Shown: positions 28,889-41,300, counted from the first letter of the stretch. The stretch is 64,000 nt of DNA from Prorocentrum cordatum (GCA_963575745.1 CAUYUJ010017896.1:76806-140805); one strand, 5' to 3'. Notes: generated by a model from the letters alone, not told the origin. Numbers and translations are program-made.

Positions 28889-28949
28889 ATCCCCAACCAG
28901 TTTCGATCCCCCCTCCCCCCTCGAGGGGGGATCGAAACTGGTTGGGGAT
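28889..28949. repeat. Palindrome, 26-bp perfect arms, next to an acceptor site
   Basis: ATCCCCAACCAGTTTCGATC plus CCCCCT is answered exactly by its inverse after a 9-nt loop. It ends 8 bp before the AG at 28957 that opens a putative exon. Confidence 0.95.
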
Positions 28950-28957
28950 TCCCGCAG

Positions 28958-31900
28958 GCGCTGAAGACGGCCGTGGAGATCCACGACGTGGTGAGCATCG
29001 ACGGCGCGGGGATGACGACGATCAGGGAGTGAGGGATCCAGGGGGGGAGGGATCAGGAAGGGAGGGGGGGGGGGGGATCCAGGGATCGATGGAGAGATCA
29101 GGGAAGTGGCGAGAGTGAGGGATCCAGGGAGGGAGGGATGAGGGAGGGAGGGAGGGAAGGAGGGATGGATATAATTGCACCGTTCTGCCTCGGGGTGGCC
29201 GCTGTCCTCCTCCATATCCTTCTCCTCCTCCTCCTCCCCCTCCTCATTATCCTCCTCATGATCCTCCTCCTCCTCCAGCTCCCCCTGATGCCCCTCTCCC
29301 CCTCCCACTTGCTAAGTGGTAGGACGACGCAACTGTCGACGGCGGCCGAAGCGTAGGATGAACGCGAGGATAACGAATGAGGACGATGAGGGCGATGAGG
29401 ACGATTGCCATCGTCCTCATCGCCCTCACCGTCCTCGAGAGAGCTGCTCACGCCTGCATCGCTATCATCGGCCTCATCGTCAGCATCGCCCTCGAGAGCG
29501 ATGATAACGATTGAGAACGATTGAGGACGATTGATTGATCGTTCTCGTTGCCCTCATCCATGAGGGCGATGGGGGCGATCAAGGACGCTGGTGACGATGC
29601 GGACGATGATAACGAACACCAGAACGATGGTGACGAGGAAGACGATGGTGAAGGAAGATGCGTTAACGACCTCCCACTCTCCCTCACCCTCAGTTCTCCT
29701 CTTCCTCCTCCGCATCCTTCTCATCCTCATCCTCTATCCTCCTCCTCCTCCTCCTCCTCGTCCTCCTCCTCCCCCTCCTCCTCCTCTTCCTCCTCCCCCC
29801 CCTCCTCCTCCTCCTCATGTTCCATCCCCCCCGATGAGGGTCAGGACGCGTCGGGGCTGGACGCGGGGAGGCCGAGGATCGATGCGACCCCCCCCCCCGA
29901 GGCTATTCCATCCCCGACTTCTCCACGTACCCAGCGGCCAGCTCGGCCGACCGCATCTCGAGCGACGCGCTGCTGGTCAGCGGGCTGGATGGTCTAATAC
30001 CCTCCACCCCCCTTGAAGGCACCGGGGGGCGGGGTCGGGCGGTCGAGGAGGATCGAGGAGGAGGAGGGTGGTAGGAGAAAGGGGATCGATGAGAGGGATC
30101 GAGGAAGGGTTGGGAGGGTGATCGAGGAGGATGAGGGGGCGGATCGAGGAGGGAGGAAGAGAAGGAGGGGGAGGAGGAGGAGGAGGAGGAGGAGGAGGAG
30201 GAGGAGGAGGAGGAGGAGGTAGATGAGGAGGAGGAGGTAGATGAGGAGGAGGAGGAGGAGGCGTAGGAGGAGGAGGAGGACGGACGGGTGGGGATAACCC
30301 CGTCGGATCCGACGAGGTTATCCCCCCTCCGATGGGATCGAAGGTGACTAACCTTCGAAGGTTAGCGACCTTCGATCCCATGCCATGCTGGTGTCTGGTC
30401 AAACATATGGATCTGGTTCGAGAAATCAGTTCTGGCTGGTTATTGGCCACAAGGTGGCCGTCTGGGAGGGGGCGGACGGGAGGGAAAGAGCAGTTGACCC
30501 GAGGTGCACCACGCGATGTTCGCTGACCTCGACGCGTCGACGGGAGGCGAGCGCTTCAGCCAGTACAGCATGGAGGCACAATGAGGAGGAGAATGAGGAC
30601 GATGAGGATCGAGGAGGGAGGAGGAGGAGGAGGAGGAGGAGGGAGAGGAGGAGGAATCGGAGGGTCCGAGGAGTGATGGGAGAAAGAAGAGGCAGAGGAG
30701 GAGGAGGAGGAGGAGGAAGAGGAGGAGGAGGGGGGGGGAGGATGATGAGGAGGAGGGAAGGGCGGACGCGAAGGATGGAGGACCCTGCAGGGGAGGAGGA
30801 GCGGGAGGAGGACGGATGAGGAGGAGGAGGAGGAGGAGGAAGAGAAGGAGGGAGGAGGGAGGAGGAGGAGCAAGAGGATCGAGATCGATGCCAACACTTC
30901 CTAGTGACCAGGGAAGGGCAGTGTAGGCACCAGGCGATCAAACGAGCGGATTCGACAACGGGAGGAGCAGGAGCAGGAGGTCATGACGATGAGGATCGGG
31001 AGGATGACCTCGACGACAACTACGATCGACGACCGATGACGACGATGGTGAGAGAGCTTCGGGGCGTACATCCAATGGCGCTCGATCGAGCGCCATTGGA
31101 CGATGGCCGACTATCGTCATACGATCGGCTTGCGATCACCGACGTCGACGCGACCTCGCCACACGTGTCGTCCTCTCCCGTCCTCGCACTCTTGTACTCC
31201 TCCCCTCGCACTCGTCCTGTCGTCTTTCCGATTGCAGATTCGTCTTTGATCGTCGCAATCGCAACCGTCCGTCGTCCTCAATATCATCCTCCGCCTCCTT
31301 CGCCTCCGTCGCTCCATCCTCCTCATCGTTCTTCACCCTCCGCCATCTTCTCCCCCTCCTCCTCGTTCTCTTATCCCCCTCCTCCTCGTTCTTCCCCCTC
31401 CTCAGAACGATGAATCGATCCCTTGTGAAGCGTTGCCGTTCGTTGTCTCCCCTGCCCTCGCCAAGCCAGGTTGTGTGGGCTGCTGCGTTCAAGGACACGA
31501 TGGTCAAGCAGTACAGGGCGGTGAAGGGGCGTGCACCGCCGAGCAAGGTCATCACTGGCCATAGGCCAGCCTGCATGAGCATGAGAGGAGACAGGGACAG
31601 GACGTCGAGGATCGATCAGCGGGATTCGTCGATCGATCGCGGTCGGCCGCGCGATCTCGGATCGCCCACCGTGGCGATCGCGCCCATCGAGCATATGCTC
31701 GATGGGCGCGATCGCCATCGATCGATAGACCGATCAAATATCGTCCGATCTCGGTCGATCTGCCGCCATCGACGGTCGTCGAGTGCCGATCGCCGATCGT
31801 GTAAACGTCGCGATCGCACGCGTGTATCGATCGCACCTGCCGCTCAAGTCGGATCGGCCCGCGATCTCGAGCGATCGATCGACCGTCGGTCAAATGCCGA

Positions 31901-32481
31901 TCGCTGATCGGTTAACCGATCCGCGATCGACACCCATTGATGTCGAGAGTGGTCCCGATCACCCCTGGAGGTTCCTCCAGTCCCGCAGCCTGCGCATCAT
32001 GCACGCGCACTGGCAGCGCTCCCAGAGCTCGGCGGCTGCTTCGGACAGATGGGGTGCCCCGAAAATTGTTAACCCCCCATCCTCCACCCTGCTCCCCTCT
32101 CCCTCTTCCTTCCCCTCATCCTCCTCCTCCTCCTCCTCCTCCTCCTACCCGTCCTACCCATCCTCCTCCTCGGATCCTCCTCCTCCTCCTCCTCCTCCTC
32201 CCCCTCCCCTATTATTCCTTCTCAACCTCATCCTCCCACGCCTCGTCCCGAGAGGATTGAAGGGTCAAGCGCGTCCATCCAACGTTTGGCCCGTGAGGGC
32301 GGGCGGGCGTGCTTGTCGGCATCCATCCTCGCGGAGCTCGGGAGCGGCGCCCGATCCCTCATTGCCCACCGCCAGACAGGAGGACGACGGCGACGTGGAG
32401 GCCCTCGATCAGGCGACGCTGCAGCGGAGGATGGCCGACATCATGGAGGTCCCGATCTCGTCGGAGGAGGCCGCCACTTAG
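28958..32481 (+). CDS. Run of short putative exons of one or more unknown genes
   Basis: Candidate exons with AG acceptors: 28958-29028 (LKTAVEIHDVVSIDGAGM), 29902-29991 (YSIPDFSTYPAASSADRISS), 30430-30503 (FWLVIGHKVAVWEGADGRER), about 30514-30583 (MFADLDASTGGERFSQYSM), 31470-31547 (VVWAAAFKDTMVKQYRAVKG), about 31971-32060 (FLQSRSLRIMHAHWQRSQSS) and the terminal exon 32380-32481 (EDDGDVEALDQATLQRRMAD ... SSEEAAT, stop). Third positions are G/C-rich. Introns are GGA/CCT- or GATC-rich and carry palindromes. Phases between all exons could not be reconciled, so exons are missing or two genes are mixed. No family recognised. Confidence 0.4.
29379..29436. repeat. Palindrome, 27-bp arms, one mismatch
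   Basis: GAGGACGATGAGGGCGATGA continues into the arm and is answered after a TGCC loop. Confidence 0.9.
30293..30381. repeat. Two adjacent palindromes (30 and 50 bp)
   Basis: 30293-30322 is centred on GGATCC; 30332-30381 is centred on TTCGAA with two mismatches in 25-bp arms. They precede the exon at 30430. Confidence 0.9.
31071..31100. repeat. Perfect 30-bp palindrome
   Basis: TCCAATGGCGCTCGA and its exact inverse with no loop, centred on TCGA. Confidence 0.98.
31672..31717. repeat. Perfect 46-bp palindrome
   Basis: TGGCGATCGCGCCCATCGAG then CAT, followed at once by the exact inverse; centre CATATG. Confidence 0.98.
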
Positions 32482-32510
32482 GGGTGGCGATGGTGACAAG
32501 ACGATGACAA

Positions 32511-32632
32511 TGAGGATGCTGCGCTGCTGATGATCATCAGCAGCGCAGCATCCTCAGTGTCATCGATGCCTCGACATCATCATGATCAGCATCAACCTCG
32601 GCATCGATGCCGAGGTTGATGCTGATCATGAT
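32511..32632. repeat. Perfect palindromes of 46 and 54 bp, 22 bp apart
   Basis: 32511-32556 is centred on TGATCA and 32579-32632 on ATCGAT; both have zero-length loops and no mismatches. They lie just after the stop at 32481 and before a GAT-rich array (32630-32960). Confidence 0.98.
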
Positions 32633-33320
32633 ACTGATGATGATGCTGATGGTGTAACTTGTGATGATGATTCTGATGAGGATGTTGATGATGAGGATGT
32701 TGATGGTGATGGTGATGCTGATGATGATGCTGGTGATGATGTTGATGATGCTGACGACGACAATGACCATACTGAGGACGATGGTGATGGCTCTGAAGTA
32801 CTGGCGATCATCATTGTGATGGTGGTGGCGATGACGATCACGATGGTCACGCTGATCATCGTGATCATCGTCATCGATGACGATCGCGATACCGATCAGG
32901 GTGGTGATGGGAACGATCACGGTGGATACAACGACGGTCGCGATGCTGGTCACATGGGATGGGCACGAGGGTGAGGAGGACGAGGACGGAGACGGATGGG
33001 GAGGAGGCCGAGGTTGAGGAGAAGGCCATGGACGAGAGTGGGATTAAGGTTCGGCCTCATCGATCCTCCAAGGGATCGATCAGTCGACTCTCCCCATCTC
33101 TCATCTCTTTTTCTTCGCCGATCACCCTTCCCCTCATGCTCATTCTCTTTGCCCTCCTGGCGCTCGTGATCATTATCCTCATCTTCCTCTCCTTGGTCTC
33201 CTGGCCCCCCGTCCTCCTTCCCCTAGCCTCCTTAGTCAGTATTCTCTTCTGGTGGCTCTCCTCGGGGAGGAGGAAGCATCGGCGACAGCAACGTCGGCGG
33301 CAAGCACGACTGCAGCAGGA

Positions 33321-34433
33321 ATGCGGATGCCGTTCATAGCAAGCATGCGCGGAGATGAGGCGAGGCACCGAATGGAGGCAGGCGAGGCGGCCCGCAAAAA
33401 GCGCAAGAAACATATGGCCACGCCCGTGGCCCCAGAGAACCTGCCCGAGTGGATGCACGAAGCATCAGGACCGCCAACGCCGAAGACTAAGGCAAAAGGA
33501 GGAGCAGGACCGCCCAAGCCGAAGAAAGCAAAAGGAGGAGCAGGACCGCCAACGCCGAAGAAAGCAAAAGGAGGAGGAGCAGGACCGCCAACGCCGAAGA
33601 AAGCAACAGGAGGAGCAGGACCGCCGCTGCCGAAGAAAGCAACAGGAGACGCAGGACCGTCCACGCCGAAGAAAGCAAAAGGAGGAGCAGGACCACCGCC
33701 GAAGAAAGCAAAAGGAGGAGCAGGACCATCCACGCCGATCGCAAAGGTAGGGCTGCCAACGCCGAAGAAAGCACCAGGAGGAGGAGCAGGACCGCCACAG
33801 CCGAAGAAAGCAGAAGGAGGAGGAGCAGGACCGCCCACGCCGATCGCAAAGGTAGGACAGCCGAAGAAAGCAACAGGAGGAGCGCCCGCATCGAAGCCAA
33901 AGGGGGCGAAGCTGGCAGCTCTGGGAGTCTGGGGTACCGAGGCGGAGGAAATACACGAAGACGAGGAGGAAAAAGAAGAAGGCTGCGCTGCCGCTGCCGA
34001 GGAGGAGGAGGAGGAGGAGGAGGAGGAGGAGGAGGAGGACGAGAACGACACGACGGACGCCCGCGAGGAGGAGAAGGAGGAGAAGGAGGAGGCGGAGGCC
34101 GCCTTCAACACGACAAAGGTGTACACGTACAACGCGCTGAGCGTGAAGTACACCAGGCGGGCCTCGGAGCGGATCAGCAGCTTGGTCTACAGAGATTCCG
34201 AGGGCGATCGCCCGAAGAAGTGGTGGATGATGGTGATGATTTCGGACAAGTTCTGGAGCGTTGAGAAGACCAAGAAGCTTGCTGCCTGGAGCTCCAAAGA
34301 CATTTCGTCTGAGGAGGAGGCGTCGGACATCGTGATCGCGGCTGTCTTCGAGCGCGTGGTGCAGGGGTCGATGGACAAGGCGCAGGCGATCGTGACGCGC
34401 GAGTCGCTGCTGCAGGAGATCCTGCACGACTGA
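33321..34433 (+). CDS. Lys/Pro repeat protein with acidic tract and C-terminal domain
   Basis: 370 codons from the first in-frame ATG; the frame is open from 33252, so an upstream exon is possible. Residues about 20-45 are basic (ARKKRKKHMA). Residues about 50-190 hold some ten imperfect copies of AGPPTPKKAKGG, a few with GGGAGPP or IAKVG variants. Residues about 208-246 are mostly Glu/Asp. Residues about 258-370 look folded: NTTKVYTYNALSVKYTRRAS, KKWWMMVMISDKFWSVEKTK and FERVVQGSMDKAQAIV, ending ILHD. The basic repeats plus acidic run suggest a nucleic-acid- or chromatin-associated protein, but no family is recognised. Neighbours are CT-rich (33080-33240) and GGA-rich (34570 onward) sequence. 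Confidence 0.75.
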   Translation: MRMPFIASMRGDEARHRMEAGEAARKKRKKHMATPVAPENLPEWMHEASGPPTPKTKAKGGAGPPKPKKAKGGAGPPTPKKAKGGGAGPPTPKKATGGAGPPLPKKATGDAGPSTPKKAKGGAGPPPKKAKGGAGPSTPIAKVGLPTPKKAPGGGAGPPQPKKAEGGGAGPPTPIAKVGQPKKATGGAPASKPKGAKLAALGVWGTEAEEIHEDEEEKEEGCAAAAEEEEEEEEEEEEEDENDTTDAREEEKEEKEEAEAAFNTTKVYTYNALSVKYTRRASERISSLVYRDSEGDRPKKWWMMVMISDKFWSVEKTKKLAAWSSKDISSEEEASDIVIAAVFERVVQGSMDKAQAIVTRESLLQEILHD

Positions 34434-37140
34434 TCGAGCACTGCGCGGTCGGATGGGTTTAACGTGCATTCCTCAAACACTGTTTTTTTACTTTGGACCT
34501 GGCTCGGAAAATCGACTCTGCCGATGTCTGAAACCATTCGAGGGAGCCGTTTGAGGAAGGTGACCATCGATGGCGAGGAGGAGGAGGAGGAGGAGGAGGG
34601 GGATGAAGCGAAGGATCCGATCCTCGAGGATGGGGGAGGGATGATGACCGATTGTCCGATCCTCGAGGGTCCGATCGATCCTCGAGGAACGAGGGCGATG
34701 AGGGACGATGGGGGTGGGGGATGAGGACCAGGAGAGGACCAGGATGAGGACCAGGAGAAGCTGAGGGATGAATGGGGGATGGGGGATGAGGATGAGGAGG
34801 AGGAGGAGGATGAGGACAAGACGAAGCAAACAGGAAGATGAGGAACACGAAGAGGAGACAGAGGATATAGCGGAAGCAGCCAGGTCGTGGAGGACATCAC
34901 CGCGTGGTCGTTGATCATCGCGGAGGTGCGTTGCACTTCGAGCCTTCCGAGGTTGTGAGGGTATGGTTAAGCACCGTGCATGGCAATGACGATGAGGAAG
35001 AGGAGGAGGAGGACGAGGAGGAGGAGGAGGAGGACGGGGAGGATCGAGGAGGAGGAGGAGGGGGATCCTCGAGGAGGCCAGGATGAGGGGGAGAGCCGAG
35101 GACGGCTGCGAGGACAATCGAGGCTGAGAGATGACGAGGGCGATGACGATGAGGATCTATATCAGGGAAGTGGCGCGAGGATCAGGACCCAGAAGATCAC
35201 GAGGTGGTTGCTAATGCGATGGTGAAGGATATATGATGGTGCTGGTGCGGACGATGGGGATACCGATCGAACGTGTAGCTGACCGATGCTGGTGAAGATA
35301 CTAAGGAGGACGATGACAATCGCGATTGTCATCGCCCTCACCCGTATCTTCGCCAACACTGGCCTTAAGGCGAATCCCAGGGAGACGAATCGTGCAATCC
35401 AGGTTACGTCTCGGAGGAACCCCTACACCGCAAACTACACCTTACAACCAACACCATTCTGGGGTAAGAGGTTCTGCTCTCACTCGATCCCCTGTGTTTG
35501 CCATTGCGCTGCCCAGGTTCTCGAGCCGCAGATGCACGCGACGTTTGTGGTCGTGGGCACGGCTGGTGACCAGCGTTTTTTGAGTGCAGTTCTTCACCTG
35601 TCTGCATGCAGGTGACGTCTTGCGTTGCCTTTTTGCTGAAGGGGAGGTGGACCGCGACGATGGAAGCAGGCAGGACATCAGGAATGCAAGAAGGATGGGG
35701 AGGCGGTGCGGATCGAGAAGGGATAGGAGGAATAGGAGGAGGAGGATGAGGAGGAGCGGGGGAAGGAGGATCGGATGGGAAAGAAGGTCGGGATCCAGAG
35801 CAGGAGGGATACAGGCTGGGGGTATTCATCACCCTTCCTCCCTCCTGCCCCTCCCCTCCTTCTTCTTCTCCTCCTCCCATTCCTCCTCAATCCCCCCCTC
35901 CTCTCCTACCCTCCCCCCTCCCTCATCGAGTGGTCTTCTCGATTGTGACCCTTCGAAGTCCGCCTCCCTGGAGGCTTGCCTGGTGATTTTGCTCCTGCGC
36001 TTTAGCATCCCATAGGAGCAGGACGCATCAATCTGTTGTGCCGCAGGTTGCGTCGGCGCCGCGCGTGCGGTGCGAGCCGCGAGCTCGCGCACGTTAACTC
36101 GGTTGTCTCAGGGATCGTGCGTCAATGCAAACAGGCGCTGCTTCGATCATGCGCTCCACATCGGGTCACCCACATGGCCCACGATACTGTCCGTGTCAGC
36201 TTTGTGGTTGTTCGTGAGCGTGCGAGTGCACGTGGTGTAGCATCATGGCGATCCCTTCGAGACCTCACGAGGTCAGGTCGACGATCGAGCTTCGAGGCCA
36301 CGTCAGGAGGAAAACGGATGTCCGATCATCGCGAGGTCGAGATGAGGGGTGAGCCCCCTTCAGGCGAAGGAGGAGGAATAGAAATACTGATGACGATGAG
36401 GAGGAAGAGGGGAGGATTGAGGAGGGTGAGGGAGACGAAAGGATGACGCGGAGGAGGAACAGAGGAAGATGACGGATGGCGGAGGGGGGTGAATCGATGA
36501 GTGAGACTGTTTGCGATCATGAGGAACATGAGGGGGAGGAAGATGAGTAAGGAGAAGGATGAACCTGGACGAGAAGGCGGAGAAGGCCATGCTGGAACAA
36601 GGGGGTGCATGATGAGGATGGGGGAGGAGGATGGCAGGATGACACATGAGGAGGCTCGAGGATGAGAATGCGTTGAGGAGAGGAGGAACGGTTACTTAAC
36701 CAAGATGGGGTGAGGCGATAGGGCTGAAGGGCGATGAGGCAGGAGGAACGATAATGGGGTGAGTTCCTGAAGGCGATGGGGCTGGTAGGGGATGAGGGTT
36801 CTCCTCTTGACCCTCCTCCTCCCTCCTCCTCCAAGTCCTCCTCCTCGAGGGTCACTATCCGTTCCCCTCCTCCTCCTGCTTGGCTTTCACATCCTCGTCC
36901 TCGAGTCGTCGTCCTGACCGCCCACCGCGCATGTTGAGGGCCCTGGTCTCACGCCCCCGTGCTCGAGATTCGACTCCAGCAGTTGAGCGGGTCAGCGCCC
37001 GTGGACCCCGTGGCCAGCGCCAACGCTGCAGCAGGCGAATAGGGGGAGCCGCCAGACGACGATGCATTTATCCATGAGCCCCCCCCCCCCCCCCACGGAG
37101 GAGGGTCGGTGAGGGAGGAGATCGACGGAGGAGGATCGAT
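34434..37140. other. Low-complexity region with possible exon pieces
   Basis: GGA/GAT/CCT-rich. Possible exon pieces: 35480-35600 (MHATFVVVGTAGDQRFLSAV), 36060-36250 (HVNSVVSGIVRQCKQALLRS) and 36979-37050 (LQQLSGSAPVDPVASANAAA, stop). A 22-bp palindrome (GATGACAATCG centred) lies near 35316. No gene model could be joined. Confidence 0.3.
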
Positions 37141-39255
37141 GCAAGCTTTCAGCTGTTCTTAGGGCGCCCTGTCAACACTTGCGTTCGACTGGCAACATGT
37201 TCGATCGATCAGCGGATCGGCGAAGACTCGGCCCCAATGGTGCCGCCCTCGATCGGTCGATCGCACGTCCGATACCGAATCGAGCGGCCCCACTCGATAG
37301 TATGATCGTGGGGTCGGCGGCGACGCGATCGCAGGATCGATCGATCCATCGATGCTGCGATGAGAGGATGGCTTGGAGGAGGGGGGGATGCTGGACCACG
37401 GGGAAGGAGGAGGATGAAAAAGGATCATGGGGGAGGAGGCGGAGGAGGATGAGGAGGATCGAGGATCGAGTAGGATGAGGCTTGATGGACCCCTCGAGGC
37501 GAGTAGGGGGGTATGAATATCCTCACATGGGTTCCGCATCGACGCGGGTCGAGGGGGAGGAATACAATGAGGAAAAGGATGAGAAACTCGATGGGGATGG
37601 CGATCGAGGAGGAGCCTCGAGGGGGGTCATCGAGGAGGCCATGAGGATGATCCAGGACGAGCTCGAGGAGGACGAGAGTAGGAGGGCGAGGGGGGTGCGA
37701 CGAGGAGGGCGGCGAGGACGAGGAGGATAGTGACGATGCTGCGGAGTGGGGGGGGGGGGGGGGGGGGGGGGGAATGGGGAGGAGGAGGAGGGGGGAGGGG
37801 ATCGAGGATGAGGAGGAGGATCGAGGGGGGTGAGGAGGAGGATAAGGAGGCGAGTGATGCGGAAGAGGCGGCGGATCAGGAGCAGGAGGAGGCGGCGGAT
37901 CCAGAGCAGGATCTGATCGTAGACGATCAGATCCTCGGAGACGGGGGGGAAGATGAGGAGGGTAGGTTCCGCATCGATGTCGATGGTGTTCTAATCATGA
38001 TCTTAAGATTGTGGGAGGGCATGAGAGGGATGGGGGAGGATCGAGGGGAACGGAGGATCAGGAGGATCAGAGACGCGGACGGAAGGGTAAAGAGTGGAGG
38101 GTCGAGGACGAGGAGTGGGAGGCCATGAGGGGGTGAGCGGCGGGATCGATCATGAGGGGGAGGAGGAGGAGGGAGGAGGAGGAGGAGGAGGAGGCGGAGG
38201 ACGAGGCGGAGGAGGAAGAGGAGACGGACTGAGGAGGAGGAGGACCCTCGAGGAGGAGGAGGATGAGGCCCGATCGCGAGGGAGCGCGACTGATCGGCCG
38301 AAGGGGGGTCGAGGGTGGTGGGGTGCAGGATGAGGATCGAGGGTCCTCGATCCTCGATCCCACAGCTTCCGCATCGAGTCCTTTTCGAGAAGGAGGATCG
38401 TGACCGATCGATCTCGATCGAGAGCTCTGGACCGAGACCGACCATTATAATGGTCGATCTCGGTCCAGGATTATAATCCTATGGGGGGGGCTCGAGGGGA
38501 AGAGGCTCGAGGAGGAAGACCCCCCTCGATTTTCGATCGCCGACGGGGGGACAGGGCGAGGATCGAGGGACAGGAGAGGGTCGGCCCAGGGATCGATCCA
38601 TCGCGACCAAGCGATCGAAGTGCAGTTGTTTCCCAGAGGAATCAACAGCCCTTCGCCGACCGATCGATCGCGGATCCGATCGCAAGATCGATCATCCTGC
38701 AGATCGATGATCAGGGCGGGGGGGGGGGGGTCGAGAGAGTTGCACGCCCAGGTGCACCTGGGCAGCGAGGCGATCAGCTGGCGACCCCTGTGCACGGGGG
38801 GCTGCGCACGCGCGCCGCTGCGCAACCGATCGCTGCAATGATGCGCAGCATTTTCGGCAGGGTCGAGCAGGGCGGCCGTCGCCCCGTGCACGGGGCGACG
38901 ACCGCCCCGTGCAGCTGTGCCCGTGAGCACAGCTGCGCGCGGGCGCGCGCGGGGTGAATGGGCGTGCGTGCGTGCGTGGGCGGGAGCGAGGGTCGGTGGG
39001 CCCCGCCGACCCTCGCCGGCGGGTTGGGGCGCGTCCGTGGACGGGAGCGCGGGTTGAAGGTGGGGGCGGGCGCAGGTGCGCGGGCGGGTTGGCGGGCTGC
39101 GCGAGCGATCGGGGTCTGGGCGGGCGCGGGCCATCGAAGGGGGAGGGGGTGGGGTCGGGCCACTCGCAGCGGCGGCGCTCTGGGGAGACCGTGTCGGGTT
39201 TTGGCGGCGGGCACCATGCGCGATTGCGCGTTGCTGTCTTTGGGTGCGTTGCGAT
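37141..39255. other. GGA/GATCGA-rich region with palindromes, no gene model
   Basis: Palindromes at 37909-37935 (GGATCTGATCGT arms), 38428-38467 (40 bp, one mismatch, centred TTATAA) and several CCCCGTGCACGGGG-type sites at 38745-38940. A possible exon AQPIAAMMRSIFGRVEQGGR lies near 38820-38885. G runs of 18 or more occur at 37748-37771. Confidence 0.4.
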
Positions 39256-39258
39256 GCT

Positions 39259-40365
39259 TGTCTACTGTCTTTAATGTCGTTAATGTCGTTTAATGTTTTT
39301 TTTAATGTCGTTTTAATGGCGTTGTGATGTTTTTAATGTCGTTTAATGTCGTTCAATGTCTTTTCAATGTCGTTGTGATGTCATTAATGTCTTTGATGTC
39401 GTTTAATGTCTTTAGTGTCGCTAGTGTCGTTTAATGTCTGTCAATGTCGTTTCAATGTCGTTTCAATGTCTTTAAGTTCGTTTAATGTCTTTCATGTCGT
39501 AATGTCGTTTAATGTCTTTCAATGTCGTTGTAATGTCGTTGTAATGTCTTTCATGTCGTTCCTGTCGTTTAATGTCGTTCAATGTCGTTTTTGTAAATGT
39601 CTTCTTAATCTTTACTGTCGCTTATTGTCTTAATGCTCGTTAATGTCGCTTTAATGTCGTTCAATGTTCGTTTCAATGGCGTCTGTAATGTCTTTAATGC
39701 GCTAATGGCCTGTTTAATGTCTCTTTAATTGTGCTTAATGTCGTTTAATGTCGTTTTCAATGTCGTTGTAATGTCTTTCATGTCTTTAATGTCGTCTTAA
39801 TTGTCTTAATGTAGTTAAATGTCTTTCAATGTCGTTTTCAATCTGTCGTTGTAATTGTCTTTAAATTGTCTTAAGGTGTTTAATGTTCTTTCATGTCGTA
39901 ATGCCGTTAATGTCTATCAATGTCGCTTCAATTTGGTTGTAATGTCTTTAATGTCTCTTTAAGTTCGTCTAATGTCTTTAGTGTCGTTAATGTCGTTTAA
40001 TGTCGTTCAATGTCGTTTCAATGTCGTTCAATGTCTTTAATGTCTTTAATGTCGTAATGTCGTGTTTAATGTCTTTAATGTCGTTAATGTCGTTTAATGT
40101 CGTTCAATGTCGTTTCAATGTCGTTGTAATGTAATGTCTTTAATGTGTCTTTAATGTCGTTAATGTCGTCTAATGTCTTTCAATGTCGTTTCAATGTCGT
40201 GTAATGTCTTTATGTCTTTAATGTCGTTAATGTCGTTTAATGTCTTTCAATGTCGTTTCAATGTCGTTGTAATGTCTTTAATGTCGTTAATGTCGTTTAA
40301 TGTCTTTCAATGTCGTTTCAATGTCGTTGTAATGTCTTTGATGTCTTTAATGTCGTTTGCTGTTT
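39259..40365. repeat. Satellite of AATGTCGTT units with 60-bp higher-order period
   Basis: About 110 copies of a 9-11 bp unit (TTAATGTCGT, TTCAATGTCG, TGTAATGTCT). At 40200-40365 a 60-bp higher-order unit repeats almost exactly; upstream parts are more degenerate with many one-base indels. Confidence 0.95.
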
Positions 40366-40568
40366 TTCGTGAGTTTCACAGCGTTGCAACAATTGCAAAG
40401 TCGGGCCCGCCGCCAATCGCGGGTCGGGCAAGGGCCAGGGGCGCCGCGGGGGAAAGGTCTGGGGTCGGGGGTAGCGGGACGGCAGGGGGGGCATCGATGA
40501 CCGTGGCCCAACCCCGTTTGCGCCCTCCCCCCCCAGCCCACCCCGCCACCTCCTCCCTCCCGCCCACG

Positions 40569-40606
40569 CACCTCGAGGCCATTGAGATCTCAATGGCCTC
40601 GAGGTG
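40569..40606. repeat. Perfect 38-bp palindrome
   Basis: CACCTCGAGGCCATTGAGA and its exact inverse, centre AGATCT. A second palindrome with 14-bp arms around GAATATTATTC lies at 40742-40770, directly before a possible exon (DSASQHALQQAPRAFW, 40770-40818). Confidence 0.95.
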
Positions 40607-40807
40607 GCGCTGTATGGGGGCATGTAATGGGCATCGGGCAGGGGGTCCCTCGCGTCCTCCCTCCTCCCCCCCCTTGGATCTCGATCGATCGATCGATCAT
40701 CGATCATGGCCCGCGGGTCGATCATGGCCCGCTGGATCATGGCGCGCGCGAATATTATTCGCGCGCGCCGACTCGGCCAGCCAGCACGCGCTGCAGCAGG
40801 CGCCGCG

Positions 40808-41300
40808 TGCCTTCTGGAAATTGCACCAAAAAGAATCAGGAGGGGGGGGATGAGGAACAGGAGGATCGACGACGGCGCGGCTGGGCATATGTCCTGACAT
40901 CGATCCACCGTCGGCCGCGTGGATCATTCCAGGGCAATCGTCGACGTTTCAGTACTGGGGCCCCCTGGTGAAAAACTCATGTCCAGCAGAACGCAGATGT
41001 CAGGGCATATACCCCACAGGGGACCAACGTACTTCTGGATATTGCACCAGTACTAATGAAGACCGCAGGCGGTGGCAACTTGGCATATATGCAGAAAACA
41101 TTCAAAGGGGCCCTCTTTCTGGAGTGCACTCTTATATATATATATACACTATATATATGATGGCCGCGTGCGGTCGGAACTGTGAGGACGGTGAGGGCGC
41201 ACGCCTCCGGTTACTTTGATCCTTCTGGACATTGCACCTATAGATAAGTAGGGATCCTGCCGTGGTTGTTCACCCCAGGGGGTCCTTCTGGAAATTGCAC
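40808..41300. repeat. Dispersed CTTCTGGANATTGCACC motif, four copies, with a TIR-like pair
   Basis: The 17-bp motif occurs near 40810, 41033, 41222 and 41284. GGGCATATGTCCTGACATC (about 40885) and GATGTCAGGGCATATACCC (about 40996) are inverted repeats enclosing about 90 bp. Confidence 0.6.

Noticed and set aside
33080-33250. Strongly hydrophobic stretch ahead of the Lys/Pro repeat protein, possibly a membrane anchor
   Set aside because: CT-rich sequence of intron type; the hydrophobic frame is different from that of the downstream protein.
39259-40365. Regular repeats considered as a CRISPR array
   Set aside because: Units are 9-11 bp, contiguous and without unique spacers; the genome is eukaryotic.
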